NCBI RefSeq assembly: GCF_003989745.1
Contig: NZ_RZGS01000004.1
Span: 39,972 to 103,971 of the forward strand
Direction of reading: 5' to 3'
Length of the DNA: 64,000 nt
DNA from: Legionella septentrionalis
GTDB lineage: Bacteria; Pseudomonadota; Gammaproteobacteria; Legionellales; Legionellaceae
Shown here: positions 16,852 to 26,486 of the stretch, piece after piece
Numbering within the stretch: position 1 is the stretch's first letter
Layout of the letters: each line of letters starts with the position of its first letter
Made by a program: the position numbers and the translations under genes
The notes under the pieces: model-generated
Database searches by the model: none
Told to the model about the DNA's origin: nothing
Seen by the model: only the letters and a program-made list of their open reading frames with translations

Positions 16852-16880
16852 TTGTAATTATTAAACCAGAGTGATATGAT
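16852..16880 (+). promoter_or_regulatory. Promoter of family gene B
   Basis: TTGTAA (16852-16857) and TATGAT (16875-16880) are 17 bases apart, 30 bases before the gene B ATG. The flanking GTGATATGATATTGA recalls the gene A promoter. Confidence 0.6.
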
Positions 16881-16910
16881 ATTGACCATATTTTTTGCAT
16901 GGTTTTACTA

Positions 16911-17657
16911 ATGGGCTTTTTTTTTCCTCTCAATAGCATAATTGAAAATTCGCATTCGTCGCCGCACTCTGCAACCATTAAAAGCTCTTTGCAAACTAAA
17001 TTTAATGATGCATTCAATTTCTGGGCCGGCTCGTTCGTAGAAACTCCTCACTATTATTGTAATAGCTCTTATAACCCTGAAGGCTACCCTCAAGATTCTT
17101 TCCGTCCCCGCAAGGCATCACACGTAGGGATTTTTGATTATTTGACGTTAGGCCTTTCATCACTGGGAATATTATTTCTTCACCATGCCTGGGATCTCGC
17201 GACCAGGCATTGGCTGGGTACAATTCCACTTGCTATTGTTGCCATGCTGAATACTCCTCGGTTTCTTTTCGGCATGATCATGACTATAATTTCAAGCCCA
17301 ATCATTCTCGCGGTTCATGCTGTTGCTACCATTTGTGCTTACAAAGATTTTCAAAATATGTTGGCTCTCGAAGGAAAACAAAACGGCTCCACTGGTAAAA
17401 CGATGGCCGATTTTTTAAAACTTGCAGGCAACCCTTGTGTTGAAGATTTGCACCCTGAAATTAACGTGGAAAATGATACAATTCACCTGTCCATTAAAAG
17501 CGGGATGAATTGCTTTTCTGCAGAAGTAAATGCTGCCGATACAGAACAAAAAACAAGAATTACTTCATTCTTAAAATTTAATATTTTTGCTACTACCGAG
17601 AAAATAGAGCGTGACGTGCAAGATAATCCTAAGGCTGCACAGTTTTTACCACAATGA
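16911..17657 (+). CDS. Unrecognised membrane-associated protein, tandem family gene B
   Basis: Second member of the A/B/C family (248 aa). It begins MGFFFPLNSIIENSHSSPH, then ATIKS, TKFNDAFNFWAGS, VGIFDYLTLG, HWLGTIPLAIV, the hydrophobic MTIISSPIILAVHAVA and MLALEG, and ends with QKTRITSFLKFNIFATTEK. The variable middle is shorter than in A. The start at 16911 follows the alignment with C; an ATG four codons upstream is open too, and neither has a strong ribosome site. Two hydrophobic stretches suggest membrane insertion or a hydrophobic core. No catalytic signature is visible. It carries its own promoter and lies 140 bases before C. Confidence 0.75.
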   Translation: MGFFFPLNSIIENSHSSPHSATIKSSLQTKFNDAFNFWAGSFVETPHYYCNSSYNPEGYPQDSFRPRKASHVGIFDYLTLGLSSLGILFLHHAWDLATRHWLGTIPLAIVAMLNTPRFLFGMIMTIISSPIILAVHAVATICAYKDFQNMLALEGKQNGSTGKTMADFLKLAGNPCVEDLHPEINVENDTIHLSIKSGMNCFSAEVNAADTEQKTRITSFLKFNIFATTEKIERDVQDNPKAAQFLPQ

Positions 17658-17755
17658 CTGTTAACCCATTGAACATTGTTTCTATCAGGCTGTGTAGAGC
17701 AAACAACGCTGCAAAGACGTAAGCCAGCATTGATTTCTTGCCCTTTTTTGTTCAA

Positions 17756-17761
17756 TATGAT
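17756..17761 (+). promoter_or_regulatory. -10 box upstream of family gene C
   Basis: TATGAT stands 36 bases before the gene C ATG, in CAATATGATACCATATTG, matching the position of the -10 boxes of A and B. No clear -35 hexamer was found at 17 bases. Confidence 0.35.
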
Positions 17762-17797
17762 ACCATATTGTCTTTTATTTGACGGAGTCTTACTGAC

Positions 17798-18604
17798 ATG
17801 GGTTTTTTTTCTCCTCTTAACAGCATGATTGAGAATTCAGAGTCATCACCGCATGCAGCAACTATTAAAAGTTCTGTGCGAACCAAATTTAATGACACAT
17901 TCAATTTTTGGGCTGGCTCCATCGTAGAAACACCACACTATTCCTATAATCCAACCCCCAGCTTTTTTGAGCAGCCGGTAACCAGGAAAAATGTAGGGGT
18001 CTTTGACTATTTAACCTTTGGCACAGCACTTCTAGGATTACGTTTCTTCGAATATTCTTATGAACTGGCCAGCAAACACTGGTTGGGCAGTATCCCGCTT
18101 GCTGCCGCCATCATCATCAATGCCCCTCTCATTTTGGCCCGTTTTATTTTTGGGATTGCCATGACTATCCTTTCAAGCCCGGTTGTCCTAACAGTGCATG
18201 CCATTGCTTCCGTCTATGCTTACAAGGATTTCCAGAATATGTTGGCCCTTCAAGGACAGGTAATAGAGAATACAACCAACAGGCAAATTAACCCCAGCAT
18301 CACTTTAGACGATTTTTTAAAAGGCATAAACAATCCCCATATAGAAGATTTAACAGCTCATTCTTTTGTTAATAACCAAAATAGGTTTTGTCTGAAGATT
18401 AGTCAGGAAGGAGCTCCTTATACTTTCTACACAGAAGTTTCCCCTTCTGATGCAGAGCAAGTAGCAAGACTAGAATCATTTCTAAAGTTTAATATTTATG
18501 CAAATACCGACAAGCTGGAATACCAGCCTGAGATGGTGGAAAAATTTATTCCAGCTGCCACAAGCATAGCCCCGGGTAGATCGCAGCAATTTTCACCCCG
18601 ATAA
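17798..18604 (+). CDS. Unrecognised membrane-associated protein, tandem family gene C
   Basis: Third family member (268 aa), with the best start of the three: ATG 17798 preceded by GGAG 11 bases upstream. Shared landmarks: MGFFSPLNSMIENSESSPH, ATIKS, TKFNDTFNFWAGS, VGVFDYLTFG, HWLGSIPLAAA, MTILSSPVVLTVHAIA, YKDFQNMLALQG, and the C-terminal DAEQVARLESFLKFNIYANT. It has a short unique tail ending SPR. A, B and C differ in the loop after FWAG and in the middle region, and agree in the hydrophobic core and both ends. B and C share TPHYY/TPHYS after FWAGS and KDFQNMLAL, so they are closer to each other than to A. Confidence 0.78.
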   Translation: MGFFSPLNSMIENSESSPHAATIKSSVRTKFNDTFNFWAGSIVETPHYSYNPTPSFFEQPVTRKNVGVFDYLTFGTALLGLRFFEYSYELASKHWLGSIPLAAAIIINAPLILARFIFGIAMTILSSPVVLTVHAIASVYAYKDFQNMLALQGQVIENTTNRQINPSITLDDFLKGINNPHIEDLTAHSFVNNQNRFCLKISQEGAPYTFYTEVSPSDAEQVARLESFLKFNIYANTDKLEYQPEMVEKFIPAATSIAPGRSQQFSPR

Positions 18605-18697
18605 TTACCTGCTTACTGGCTGCTGCGACTTTCCTGCACTGGTTTCTAGCACCTCAGGAGAAGTCACACGTCTTTGTAGCCAGCTCGAAAGCAATGC

Positions 18698-19543
18698 TCA
18701 CAAAGTAAGATTGTCTTTATTTCTGCAATTGCTTGCCAGTATTTCTTGAGGCGCTGAAGCTTCCACATCGATTTCCGGAATATCGGTTGAGCGCATACTG
18801 GCAGGATCAGGAGCCGCAACAGGTTTAAAAAATATATTTTTATTTTTTTGAGTCAGGATTTCAGGGTGCAAAATCTCTTTACTTACATTTTTTTTAGCCT
18901 GTTTTTTCCAGAAATTTTCCCAATCCTTACGTAGATCAACAGGATTGCGAGCGCCTGCTCGTCCTGGACCCTCGCTGTGGGGAGTATCTGCATGATAAAC
19001 AATGTTTACATCATACGTCTCATCTCCAATGATTAAACTTGCAGGAATGTAACTCAAAAGCTCCTCACTGCTTTCTCTATACATATCGGTACGGGAGCCT
19101 CTTAAATTAAAATCAATGTTTGTAAGATCATGCCCTAACATTTGCTTTACTCCACTTAATGTTAAAGCAGAGCGGCATTCACCGCTAAATATTTGATTTT
19201 CTTCTTGCGGAGAAAACTCAAGGTTTACAAAATTATGAGACCAGCTGGGTTTCTTCCTCGCCAGGTTAAATATTAAGCCAAAACCACCATGACTGCTGCC
19301 TTGTTTGGTGAATGCCTTTAAAAAAATGATTTGGGCATCTAAAATTTCCTTAAACCTGCAGGGATAAACTACATACGCATGCGTAAAACCCGCTTCATTG
19401 GGTTCAACGGTTGTAGAAGGAAGCAAAGCGGCGGCAGGATCATCATGAGCATTGTGGCCTACTTGCAACAATTTGCCTTGCTGATCAGCAACCAGGTAAT
19501 TAAATGGAATATCTTTTACTGAAACTATTTCGGGAGTAAACAT
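18698..19543 (-). CDS. Hypothetical protein, 281 aa
   Basis: I do not recognise this protein. It has no signal peptide and no membrane segment. The middle (residues about 60-180) looks like a folded beta-rich domain with HAYVVYPCRF, GGFGLIFNLARKKPSW and SYIPASLIIGDETYDVNIVYH. The C-terminal 90 residues are charged and then low in complexity (DLRKDWENFWKKQAKK, later VEASAPQEI), as often seen in secreted effector tails, although no firm secretion signal can be read. It lies convergent with family gene C and downstream of the glycosyltransferase at 19649, separated by 105 bases. No function is proposed. Confidence 0.6.
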   Translation of the reverse strand: MFTPEIVSVKDIPFNYLVADQQGKLLQVGHNAHDDPAAALLPSTTVEPNEAGFTHAYVVYPCRFKEILDAQIIFLKAFTKQGSSHGGFGLIFNLARKKPSWSHNFVNLEFSPQEENQIFSGECRSALTLSGVKQMLGHDLTNIDFNLRGSRTDMYRESSEELLSYIPASLIIGDETYDVNIVYHADTPHSEGPGRAGARNPVDLRKDWENFWKKQAKKNVSKEILHPEILTQKNKNIFFKPVAAPDPASMRSTDIPEIDVEASAPQEILASNCRNKDNLTL

Positions 19544-19648
19544 ATTATTTGCCCTAACAAGACTAAGCGATCAATATTGCATAATTCGCTACCACGAACA
19601 TGCGTACACTTTACCTTGGAAAAAGTGTGCATAACGTTAAAAGGGTGA

Positions 19649-20830
19649 TCAGCTAAATAATTGATCATAAATTCGTTCATAGCGCTCGGCACAAGCATCG
19701 GCAGCATGCCATTTGAGTGCGTACTGCCGGCTTTGCGCACCGATGGTTTTTCTAAGTGCCGCATTTACGACTAAATTTTTTAGCTCATCATAAATTGTTT
19801 TTTCACTGGCTGAAACCAGTGGGCATTCAGCAAGACATGCCAGTTTGTCTTCTTCTCTAAATTCGTATTTATTTAAATAACAAATGACCGGTTTGCCGAG
19901 CATCATCCCTTCACGTGCATTGGCACCATAGCGCCCATAATTCAACTGATCCACGATGATATCGGATTGAGCTTGGTAATAACGCACGACCTGATTGGGC
20001 TGATCCGTAATAAAAATTAAACGGACTGGGTACCCTTCCTCCTGCAAACGCTCTACGGCTGCAAAAACAAACGGTGTCCCTTTGATGTTTTTAGTTTGGG
20101 TATTGCGAAAATTATAGTTACCCACTGCATGATAGATTAATACTTCACCTGTTTCTTTTTTTACACGGTGTTCATCCGGGATGTGCAAATCAGGCGACCA
20201 AAAATCAGGATCAAGGCACATGGTGGTGGGTTCACGGATCACTTTATTACCAGGTTTCATATAATCCAAAGCAGGCAGCGTTTCTGAAAAAATTAAATCA
20301 CAATACTTATGTACTTTCGCGCCCCAATCCAAATTTTTTTCATTCGCACAGACTTCTGTATGATCTTGCCATACACAGCGATCACAGACATTTAAACCAT
20401 TGTCGGCAATAGACCATTGGCTCACCATGGTTTGCGACGTGCCACTGTTGCAGCCGCTTATCGAATAAGCTATTTTCTTATGCAATTTTTTCCAGGCAAG
20501 AATATCAGGTGGCTCCTCAATAAATGCATATTCCGGATAAAAAGACAGATAACCGTCTCCTGCAAAATGCATCAGTTGAAACCTTGCTTGCGCATATTGA
20601 AAAAAGTGGTTGATATTTTGCTGGAAAATAACCGGATTACTGTCGTATAGATTTATATCTTCTCCGTGATAAAAATTGGCATTGGCTCCATCCACCGGCT
20701 CCAGATTCACTACCACAGCATCCCAACCGCGCTTGCGCAGCGCTTGCGCTAAATAGTAAAAATGATAATAACTCTGTCTGTAAAATACTACGCTGCGTCG
20801 CTTTGGAAATAATTTTTTAAGAAATTTCAT
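19649..20830 (-). CDS. Glycosyltransferase, GT-B type
   Basis: The product (393 aa) has the two-half layout of GT-B enzymes. The N-terminal half begins with a basic stretch (KKLFPKRR) and a YYLAQALRKRGWDAVVVNL Rossmann-like unit. The C-terminal half has GEVLIYHAVGNYNFRNTQ with a following KGTPFVFAAVERL, FITDQPNQVVRYYQAQSDIIVDQL and the donor-binding stretch YGANAREGMMLGKPVICYL. An unusual cysteine cluster (CDRC, then CANE and YC) at about residues 150-180 might bind a metal. Donor and acceptor are unknown. It follows the deacetylase-like gene by 6 bases, in the same operon. Confidence 0.72.
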   Translation of the reverse strand: MKFLKKLFPKRRSVVFYRQSYYHFYYLAQALRKRGWDAVVVNLEPVDGANANFYHGEDINLYDSNPVIFQQNINHFFQYAQARFQLMHFAGDGYLSFYPEYAFIEEPPDILAWKKLHKKIAYSISGCNSGTSQTMVSQWSIADNGLNVCDRCVWQDHTEVCANEKNLDWGAKVHKYCDLIFSETLPALDYMKPGNKVIREPTTMCLDPDFWSPDLHIPDEHRVKKETGEVLIYHAVGNYNFRNTQTKNIKGTPFVFAAVERLQEEGYPVRLIFITDQPNQVVRYYQAQSDIIVDQLNYGRYGANAREGMMLGKPVICYLNKYEFREEDKLACLAECPLVSASEKTIYDELKNLVVNAALRKTIGAQSRQYALKWHAADACAERYERIYDQLFS

Positions 20831-20836
20831 AATGTG

Positions 20837-21574
20837 TTAACTGATATTGACCCGTCCGGCCGCTTTTAAAATTCTGTCGTAATTGACGATGGCGCGCTTA
20901 CCGCTTTGCTCGGCGTATCGTACTGCTTTTTCTCTAGGCATTAAGGCGTCTTCGGTCCACCATTCCGGGTGGGTCAGCACTTGTAAACGGCTTATTGTTT
21001 TATCATTCAATACATCCAGTAATTTTTCATAACGCCAATATCCATTGGAATCAGAACAGTAGGATACGTTGTCTCTAAAAAAACCTGAATAAGTATTTAT
21101 CATCCCGGCATAATGATCATGGCGAAAGCTTAACGTGAATTCATCCGGATTGTGGAATGAAAATACGTCCAGTTTCTGTTCAAACAAATTTTCCAAAATA
21201 TGTTTTTCAAAATTCAACCAATAAACCAGTTGTTGCGCACTGCTTATGTGGTAATAAGCTGCATCAAAATGTAAGCCGATACGATGGCCGGCAGCAATGA
21301 TTTCCCTGATTAACTGTTGTGCGGCAAAATCCAGGGCATTATAAAAATCATTATGCAAGTGAATGAAATAAGTCGCTTGCACTTGCTGCCTGGCTTCAAT
21401 TCTGGCTAAAGTTACTGCTTGCTGCAACGACATGTCCACGTCATGCCGCCAGACAACAAAGCGGTTGTGCGTGTTCAATTCGGTGTAGGTTTTAAATGGA
21501 AAATTCTTCACTGCAAGCTGCAGCAATTTCTCATACTCAACCAGCGTAAACTCATGCGGCAAATAGGAATGCAT
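20837..21574 (-). CDS. Polysaccharide deacetylase-like (NodB-fold) protein
   Basis: The sequence WRHDVDMSLQQA near residues 47-58 has the HDxD metal-site pattern of carbohydrate esterase family 4, and the second zone AAGHRIGLHFDAAYYH near 92-107 fits the motif that supplies a second histidine. The final DRILKAAG region closes the barrel. At 245 aa with no signal peptide or membrane helix, it is likely cytoplasmic, so it may act on a nucleotide- or lipid-linked sugar rather than an exported polymer. Its neighbours are a methyltransferase upstream and a glycosyltransferase downstream. The exact reaction is not established from sequence. Confidence 0.6.
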   Translation of the reverse strand: MHSYLPHEFTLVEYEKLLQLAVKNFPFKTYTELNTHNRFVVWRHDVDMSLQQAVTLARIEARQQVQATYFIHLHNDFYNALDFAAQQLIREIIAAGHRIGLHFDAAYYHISSAQQLVYWLNFEKHILENLFEQKLDVFSFHNPDEFTLSFRHDHYAGMINTYSGFFRDNVSYCSDSNGYWRYEKLLDVLNDKTISRLQVLTHPEWWTEDALMPREKAVRYAEQSGKRAIVNYDRILKAAGRVNIS

Positions 21575-21625
21575 ACTTCTTCCTCAGTACAAGCATGGGC
21601 GAATGCTGATAAGCATAGGCCCTCA

Positions 21626-22681
21626 TTAAGATTTTTTTCTGGCAACGACCGTGATCCCCGCAGGTTCAATGACATGGCGCACCACCTCCATGGACATGTC
21701 CTGACACCATTCCTGCACTTCTGCAAAAGTGTGACGATGCGCATTGCTTGGCGCATACCAATCGTAATTAATATGGTTCATTTCTTCCAAAGAAAGAGAA
21801 GGATGATAATACGCCTTAAAAATATGCCAGTAAAATAAGCGTTGCAAGTTGATTTCACCTGCGGGAATATCAAGAAGTTCAATGCCTTCCGGCACCCGGA
21901 TGGTTATGTCCAACTCACCCAAAATCTTTCCTAATTTGGTCAAAGGCTTAACGGCTTCCCAAGCTTCTTCTGGGGGCATCTGCTGCAGCTTCGCGCGTAT
22001 ATAATCATCAACAAACTCACGAATCGGGCCTTTTTTGTTGTAAATATAAAACATAAAAAAACCGTTGGGCTTTAATAAGCTGGCCAGTGAAACAAATGTT
22101 TTGCGGGTATCATCGGTATGGTGCATGACCCCTTCGGAAAAAATGATATCAACCGAACGCGCTGACAAAGGCAGTTTGGTGATATCGGCTTGCATAAAAG
22201 CAGCATTTGCAAACTGCCTGGCAAGCATCCTTTCCCGACACACATCCACTGCGGTGGAAACATCGATTCCCAAATAATTGACGTGGTTAAAGTGCTCGCC
22301 CCACAATTCAATGGCAGACATGCCCGCACCGCAACCAGCATCCAGCAGTACTGGTCTATCCGGGAAGCAAGACAAAATCTCATGGACATCGCCGTAACGG
22401 CTAATTAACCAAGCACGCATACGCGCTAACATGGTATCGGATTCAAAAGTTTCCTTTTTCGACCATTTGAATCCAAACGATTCTTTTGTCTGCTCTTGCT
22501 CAACCGAACAATTATCATGGATACGCAAGATCCCATCGCTGAACACACAAGGCGAGCCATTAATCTCCCGGCATGCCAGCAATGGTTCACTCACTCCCAG
22601 CAAATTTAAAAACCATTGCGGCACGTCGTCTGCAACGGCGCCGATCATGTGATCGTGCAAAACATTCGCTTCAATTTTCAT
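21626..22681 (-). CDS. Class I SAM-dependent methyltransferase with N-terminal extension
   Basis: The methyltransferase core starts near residue 105: VLLDAGCGAGMSAIEL (motif I), YLGIDVSTAVDVCRER, ADITKLPLSARSVDIIFSEGVMHHTDD and FMFYIYNKKGPIRE. The first 90 residues include FGFKWSKKETFES, resembling the short N-terminal module that precedes methyltransferase domains in O-antigen loci. ATG 22681 is favoured over the GTG/ATG start 11 codons upstream because an AGGA lies about 9 bases before it. It probably methylates a sugar or modifies a sugar precursor; the target is unknown. The gap to the upstream hexapeptide transferase is 69 bases. Confidence 0.75.
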   Translation of the reverse strand: MKIEANVLHDHMIGAVADDVPQWFLNLLGVSEPLLACREINGSPCVFSDGILRIHDNCSVEQEQTKESFGFKWSKKETFESDTMLARMRAWLISRYGDVHEILSCFPDRPVLLDAGCGAGMSAIELWGEHFNHVNYLGIDVSTAVDVCRERMLARQFANAAFMQADITKLPLSARSVDIIFSEGVMHHTDDTRKTFVSLASLLKPNGFFMFYIYNKKGPIREFVDDYIRAKLQQMPPEEAWEAVKPLTKLGKILGELDITIRVPEGIELLDIPAGEINLQRLFYWHIFKAYYHPSLSLEEMNHINYDWYAPSNAHRHTFAEVQEWCQDMSMEVVRHVIEPAGITVVARKKS

Positions 22682-22750
22682 AATAACAATCCTGTGTTTA
22701 ATTTGCTCACGCAAGCATTACTGGCATCTGGACATAAAGCAGAGCAATGC

Positions 22751-23278
22751 TTAACTCAAGGGAGTGATGGTGACTGGAGTACCAAATGCTTTGCTATGGC
22801 TAGGTATGTCTTTATTAACCAATGTATTTGCGCCGATCAAAACGCCATCCCCAATCTTGATGCCTTTTTGTATGATGGCATTAGGACCAATGTAACAATT
22901 ATCACCAATGCTGGTTTCTGCATAACTGTACCTTTCTTTACCACCGCTTAATGCCCAGCGAATACTATCATGAGAATAAATTTGTACTCCAGCCGAAATC
23001 GAACAATTGCTGCCAATTTTAAGACCGCCGGATGCGTCAAGAATCACCGCAGGGCCTATCCACGTGTTATTGCCGACCATGGGTTTCCCCAACACGATGG
23101 CGCTGTCGTAAATGCTTGTGCCTTCACCAAAACCGAGCAGTTTTGCTTTTTCCCAGCGATCGATAAAATAGTCCCCCATGGAAACTACCCGGTCAAATTG
23201 TTGCTGCTTTTCATGAATAAGCTTGGCTAGCAAATGTTTTATGCGCGTATTTAGCCAGGTCAAAGAATTAAACATCAT
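22751..23278 (-). CDS. Left-handed beta-helix (hexapeptide) acetyltransferase
   Basis: The product (175 aa) has the imperfect hexapeptide repeats of the LbH acetyltransferase superfamily: [46 protein letters not shown], then [15 protein letters not shown] and [27 protein letters not shown] (quoted in parts, the line continues through them). The histidine in YSHDS is the probable catalytic base. The N-terminal 60 residues are a helical region seen in WbbJ/VatD-like members. It would O- or N-acetylate a sugar. It overlaps the asnB stop by 11 bases, so it is translated from the same mRNA. Confidence 0.78.
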   Translation of the reverse strand: MMFNSLTWLNTRIKHLLAKLIHEKQQQFDRVVSMGDYFIDRWEKAKLLGFGEGTSIYDSAIVLGKPMVGNNTWIGPAVILDASGGLKIGSNCSISAGVQIYSHDSIRWALSGGKERYSYAETSIGDNCYIGPNAIIQKGIKIGDGVLIGANTLVNKDIPSHSKAFGTPVTITPLS

Positions 23279-25274
23279 AGACTCTCAAAAAATACTCAAA
23301 ATTAATTAAAGACCATAATAATAAGCGGCAATTTTTATTGCCGCTTAAATGCTCATTGATGTGCTGTTCAATCAAGCCTTTTTCCAGATATTGCTGCAAT
23401 TTTGCTTCTTTACCCAACAGGGTACGACGCACGAAATCATTACTGTCTTTTTTAAACCACGTGTTATCGGGCGCTGAAAATCCTTGTTTCACCGCACTGG
23501 TATAAGCTTCAGGCATGTATTTACGCAAGGCTTTGCGAAGAATCAATTTGCCATCATTCGTTTTCTGATAATATTCTTTTCGTTTGTTCCCTACAGTGTT
23601 TTCATCCATGCGCAGCAATTCATCGAGTTTGTTTAATTTTAAATGCACAGGAATTTTTTGCGCGAAATCCACCAAGTCATTGTCCAAAAAGGGTACGCGG
23701 GTTTCCAGAGAATGCGCCATCGATAATTTATCTTCAACGACTAATAAACCATGCAAAAAAGTTTTGGCTTCGAAATAGAGCGAATGGTTAATGTAATCTT
23801 GCGGCGTATATAATTGCTCGGAATGATGCTTAAAGACCGATTCAAAAATATCCCGGGTACAAATATGGGAAACCTGGTCCCAGATAGGTGAAAATAATTG
23901 TTTGATTTGCGTATCCGGCAATAGCCTTTGCCAAAACTGATAGTATTTATCAATATAATCACTGAAATTATCGTTTTTTATTGCACGGTAATAACGCCAT
24001 GGGTAGCCACCGAATAATTCATCGCCGCCAGCTCCGGATAAAACTACTTTTACAAATTTGCTGGCTAATTTGGAAGCATAATAATTAGGATAGCTTTGAC
24101 CGACGCGCGGTTCTTCCAAATGCCAGGTAAAGCGCGGCATGCAACGCTCCATATCCCCGGATTTTAATACCATTTCATACTGCTCAGTTTTGTATAGATA
24201 AGACAGTAATTCCGATTTGGCGCGTTCATCATAACCAAGCTCAAGGCCCGAAGCATTATTCAAATCAAAACCAACGGTAAACGTTTTAATATAAGGCAAT
24301 TGTTTTGCCGCCACCGCTGTAATAGAACCACTGTCCATGCCGCCGCTTAAGTAAGAGCCAATTTCTACATCGCTGATCAATTGCCGATTTACTGCTTGCT
24401 CGAATAAATAACTTAATTCGGCAAGATAATCTTCTTCTTTTTTTACCAGTAAAGGTTCTCTGAAATCAAAATCCCAATACTCTTTTTGCACCATCGATTG
24501 CGTTTGCAAATCAACTTCCAGATAACTGCCTGCCGGCAAGAGGTTTATGCCTTTAAAAAAAGTCTTATCGGTAAAAAAATTCTGAAATGTGAAATATTCA
24601 ACCAATCCTTCCTGCTCTAAAGAAGGTTTTTCTTGCTCGTATGCTAAAATTGCCTTGATTTCACTGGCAAAAATAATTTGGCGGGCTGAATTTATTGTGT
24701 AGTAAAGCGGTTTGATGCCATACCGGTCGCGAACGAGAAAAACCTTTTGGCGAAGCTTATCCCATAGAGCAAAAGAAAACATGCCATTAAACTGCAATAT
24801 GGCTTCAATACCCCACTCGCTGTAGGCATTTACCAAAACTTCGGAATCGGTGTCGGAGAAAAACTCATAATCACGGGCAATGAGCTGCTGCCTGATTTCT
24901 TTATAATTATAGATTTCACCATTGTATGTAGCCCATACGGTTTGCGCTGCATTACTGATCGGTTGGAAACCTGAGGCGGATAAATCAAGGATCGCCAAGC
25001 GTCTGTGCCCGAAAAATAAATCCCAGGATTGTTGTTGTACATGGCGTACCGCCTCAACTTCATCAATGCAAGGAAAATAGTCAAACGCATGGACAAACTT
25101 TTTTTCAGTCAACACATGCGTCAATTGGGCTTCTTGATTCACGGCACGGGTTTGCCCAAGCAAATAACCAGCACCATCAGGGCCGCGATGGGCTATGGCA
25201 TCACACATCAGTTTGATGTTATCCGCGCTTATCCTCTTGGCAGATAGAGAAATAACGCCCGCTATTCCACACAC
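23268..25274 (-). CDS. asnB: AsnB-type glutamine-dependent amidotransferase (copy 1)
   Basis: The N-terminal glutaminase domain starts with the catalytic cysteine (MCGIAGVIS) and contains [12 protein letters not shown] and [12 protein letters not shown]. The C-terminal synthetase domain has the ATP pyrophosphatase loop [23 protein letters not shown] and LETRVPFLD. At 668 aa it is slightly longer than classical AsnB. Within O-antigen loci, AsnB homologues (such as WbpS in Pseudomonas) are linked to amidation of uronic acids to uronamides rather than asparagine synthesis, and that is the likely role given the uronic-acid pathway beside it. It overlaps both neighbours by 11-13 bases. Confidence 0.88.
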   Translation of the reverse strand: MCGIAGVISLSAKRISADNIKLMCDAIAHRGPDGAGYLLGQTRAVNQEAQLTHVLTEKKFVHAFDYFPCIDEVEAVRHVQQQSWDLFFGHRRLAILDLSASGFQPISNAAQTVWATYNGEIYNYKEIRQQLIARDYEFFSDTDSEVLVNAYSEWGIEAILQFNGMFSFALWDKLRQKVFLVRDRYGIKPLYYTINSARQIIFASEIKAILAYEQEKPSLEQEGLVEYFTFQNFFTDKTFFKGINLLPAGSYLEVDLQTQSMVQKEYWDFDFREPLLVKKEEDYLAELSYLFEQAVNRQLISDVEIGSYLSGGMDSGSITAVAAKQLPYIKTFTVGFDLNNASGLELGYDERAKSELLSYLYKTEQYEMVLKSGDMERCMPRFTWHLEEPRVGQSYPNYYASKLASKFVKVVLSGAGGDELFGGYPWRYYRAIKNDNFSDYIDKYYQFWQRLLPDTQIKQLFSPIWDQVSHICTRDIFESVFKHHSEQLYTPQDYINHSLYFEAKTFLHGLLVVEDKLSMAHSLETRVPFLDNDLVDFAQKIPVHLKLNKLDELLRMDENTVGNKRKEYYQKTNDGKLILRKALRKYMPEAYTSAVKQGFSAPDNTWFKKDSNDFVRRTLLGKEAKLQQYLEKGLIEQHINEHLSGNKNCRLLLWSLINFEYFLRVYDV

Positions 25275-26458
25275 TGCATCGCCTCGTGAATATGATGAAG
25301 CACATAGGTAAATTCATCTTGCGTCATTTGCGCGTACAAAGGCAAAGCCATGCTCAGTCTATCCGCTGCATAAGCTTGAATAAAATCCTGCTTGTGCAAA
25401 TTATAACGGGCTGCATAATAACCCAACGTATGGACAGCATGAGTGCCCTGCCGTGTGGCTATTCCTTGTTCTTCAAGCCGCTGCATCACTTGATTGCGTT
25501 TTAAATTAATTTCATCTATTAATTCAATGGTTAAATTGTCAAGGTTATGACCTAAAGTAAATAAACAGACATAAGACTGATAACCATGGATGTATCCGGC
25601 AGGGGTTATTGGTGTTTTAAGTGCGGTGATTTCTGCCAACGCTTCATCGTATTGGCGAGCAATATTTCGCCTGCCATCCATAATGTCTCTGCTTTTTTGC
25701 ATCTGGCAAACCCCTAGGGCACCTTGGAAATCCGTCATGCGATAGTTATAACCGCGCATGGTGAAATCCGGTAATAAAGAGCCGCCTTTTTCCTGGTGTC
25801 TTTGCAAATCAGACTTGGATGCACCATGATCACAAAGCTGTGCTACGGTTTTGTAGATTGCTTCATCATCGGTAATGAGCATGCCACCTTCACCCGTAGT
25901 GATGGATTTGCGTGGATGAAAGGAAAAGCAACCCACATGTCCGATCGTACCTGAATGATGCCCTCCTACCCAGGCATCGAACCCACAGGCTGAATCTTCT
26001 ACTACTTTAACGCCATAAGCTGCAGCAAGCCGCATGATTTCCTGCAAGTCAGCGCACAAACCAAATAAATTTACCGGCATGATGGCTTTAATGCTGCAAT
26101 CTGCTGCCAATAATCCGGCTAACTGCACGGTATCGATGTTAAATGTATGTAAATCAATATCGCAAAAAACGACTTCGGCACCCGTGTATTCTACTGCATT
26201 TGCCGAAGCCACGTAGGTGAATGAGGGTACAACCACTTTGTCGCCCTTACCAATTCCTAAAGCTAACAAAGCTAAATGCAATGCCGTAGTGCAATTGCTC
26301 ACGGCTTTTGCATAGTTACTTTTTGTAAAATCTGCAAACAATTGTTCGAATTGTTTTACATAAGGTCCTTGCACTACCCAGCCACTTTGCAGTGGTTTTA
26401 TAATTTCGGTGTATTCGCGCTCATCAAAAACTGCTTTGGTAATTGGTATATGCTTCAT
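25262..26458 (-). CDS. DegT/DnrJ/EryC1/StrS-family PLP aminotransferase
   Basis: Sugar aminotransferases of this family convert keto-sugar nucleotides to amino sugars with PLP. Landmarks are SNCTTALHLALLALGIGKGD, VPSFTYVASANAV, DIDLHTFNID, VEDSACGFDA and the PLP-lysine segment FSFHPRKSITTGEGG (lysine near residue 183). ATG 26458 (MKHIPIT) with AGGGAA 8 bases upstream is the start; the frame extends 23 codons earlier into the intergenic spacer without similarity. 398 aa is normal. It is followed by AsnB (13-base overlap) and preceded by a sugar epimerase, which suggests a 4-amino or perosamine-like sugar in addition to the WbpE product. Confidence 0.86.
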   Translation of the reverse strand: MKHIPITKAVFDEREYTEIIKPLQSGWVVQGPYVKQFEQLFADFTKSNYAKAVSNCTTALHLALLALGIGKGDKVVVPSFTYVASANAVEYTGAEVVFCDIDLHTFNIDTVQLAGLLAADCSIKAIMPVNLFGLCADLQEIMRLAAAYGVKVVEDSACGFDAWVGGHHSGTIGHVGCFSFHPRKSITTGEGGMLITDDEAIYKTVAQLCDHGASKSDLQRHQEKGGSLLPDFTMRGYNYRMTDFQGALGVCQMQKSRDIMDGRRNIARQYDEALAEITALKTPITPAGYIHGYQSYVCLFTLGHNLDNLTIELIDEINLKRNQVMQRLEEQGIATRQGTHAVHTLGYYAARYNLHKQDFIQAYAADRLSMALPLYAQMTQDEFTYVLHHIHEAMQCVE

Positions 26459-26486
26459 TCTGTTCCCTATCCAATTTTGGCATGCT

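Noticed and set aside
19525..19764. 79-codon minus-strand frame between the hypothetical and the glycosyltransferase genes
   Set aside because: It overlaps both genes in another frame, and there is no ribosome site.
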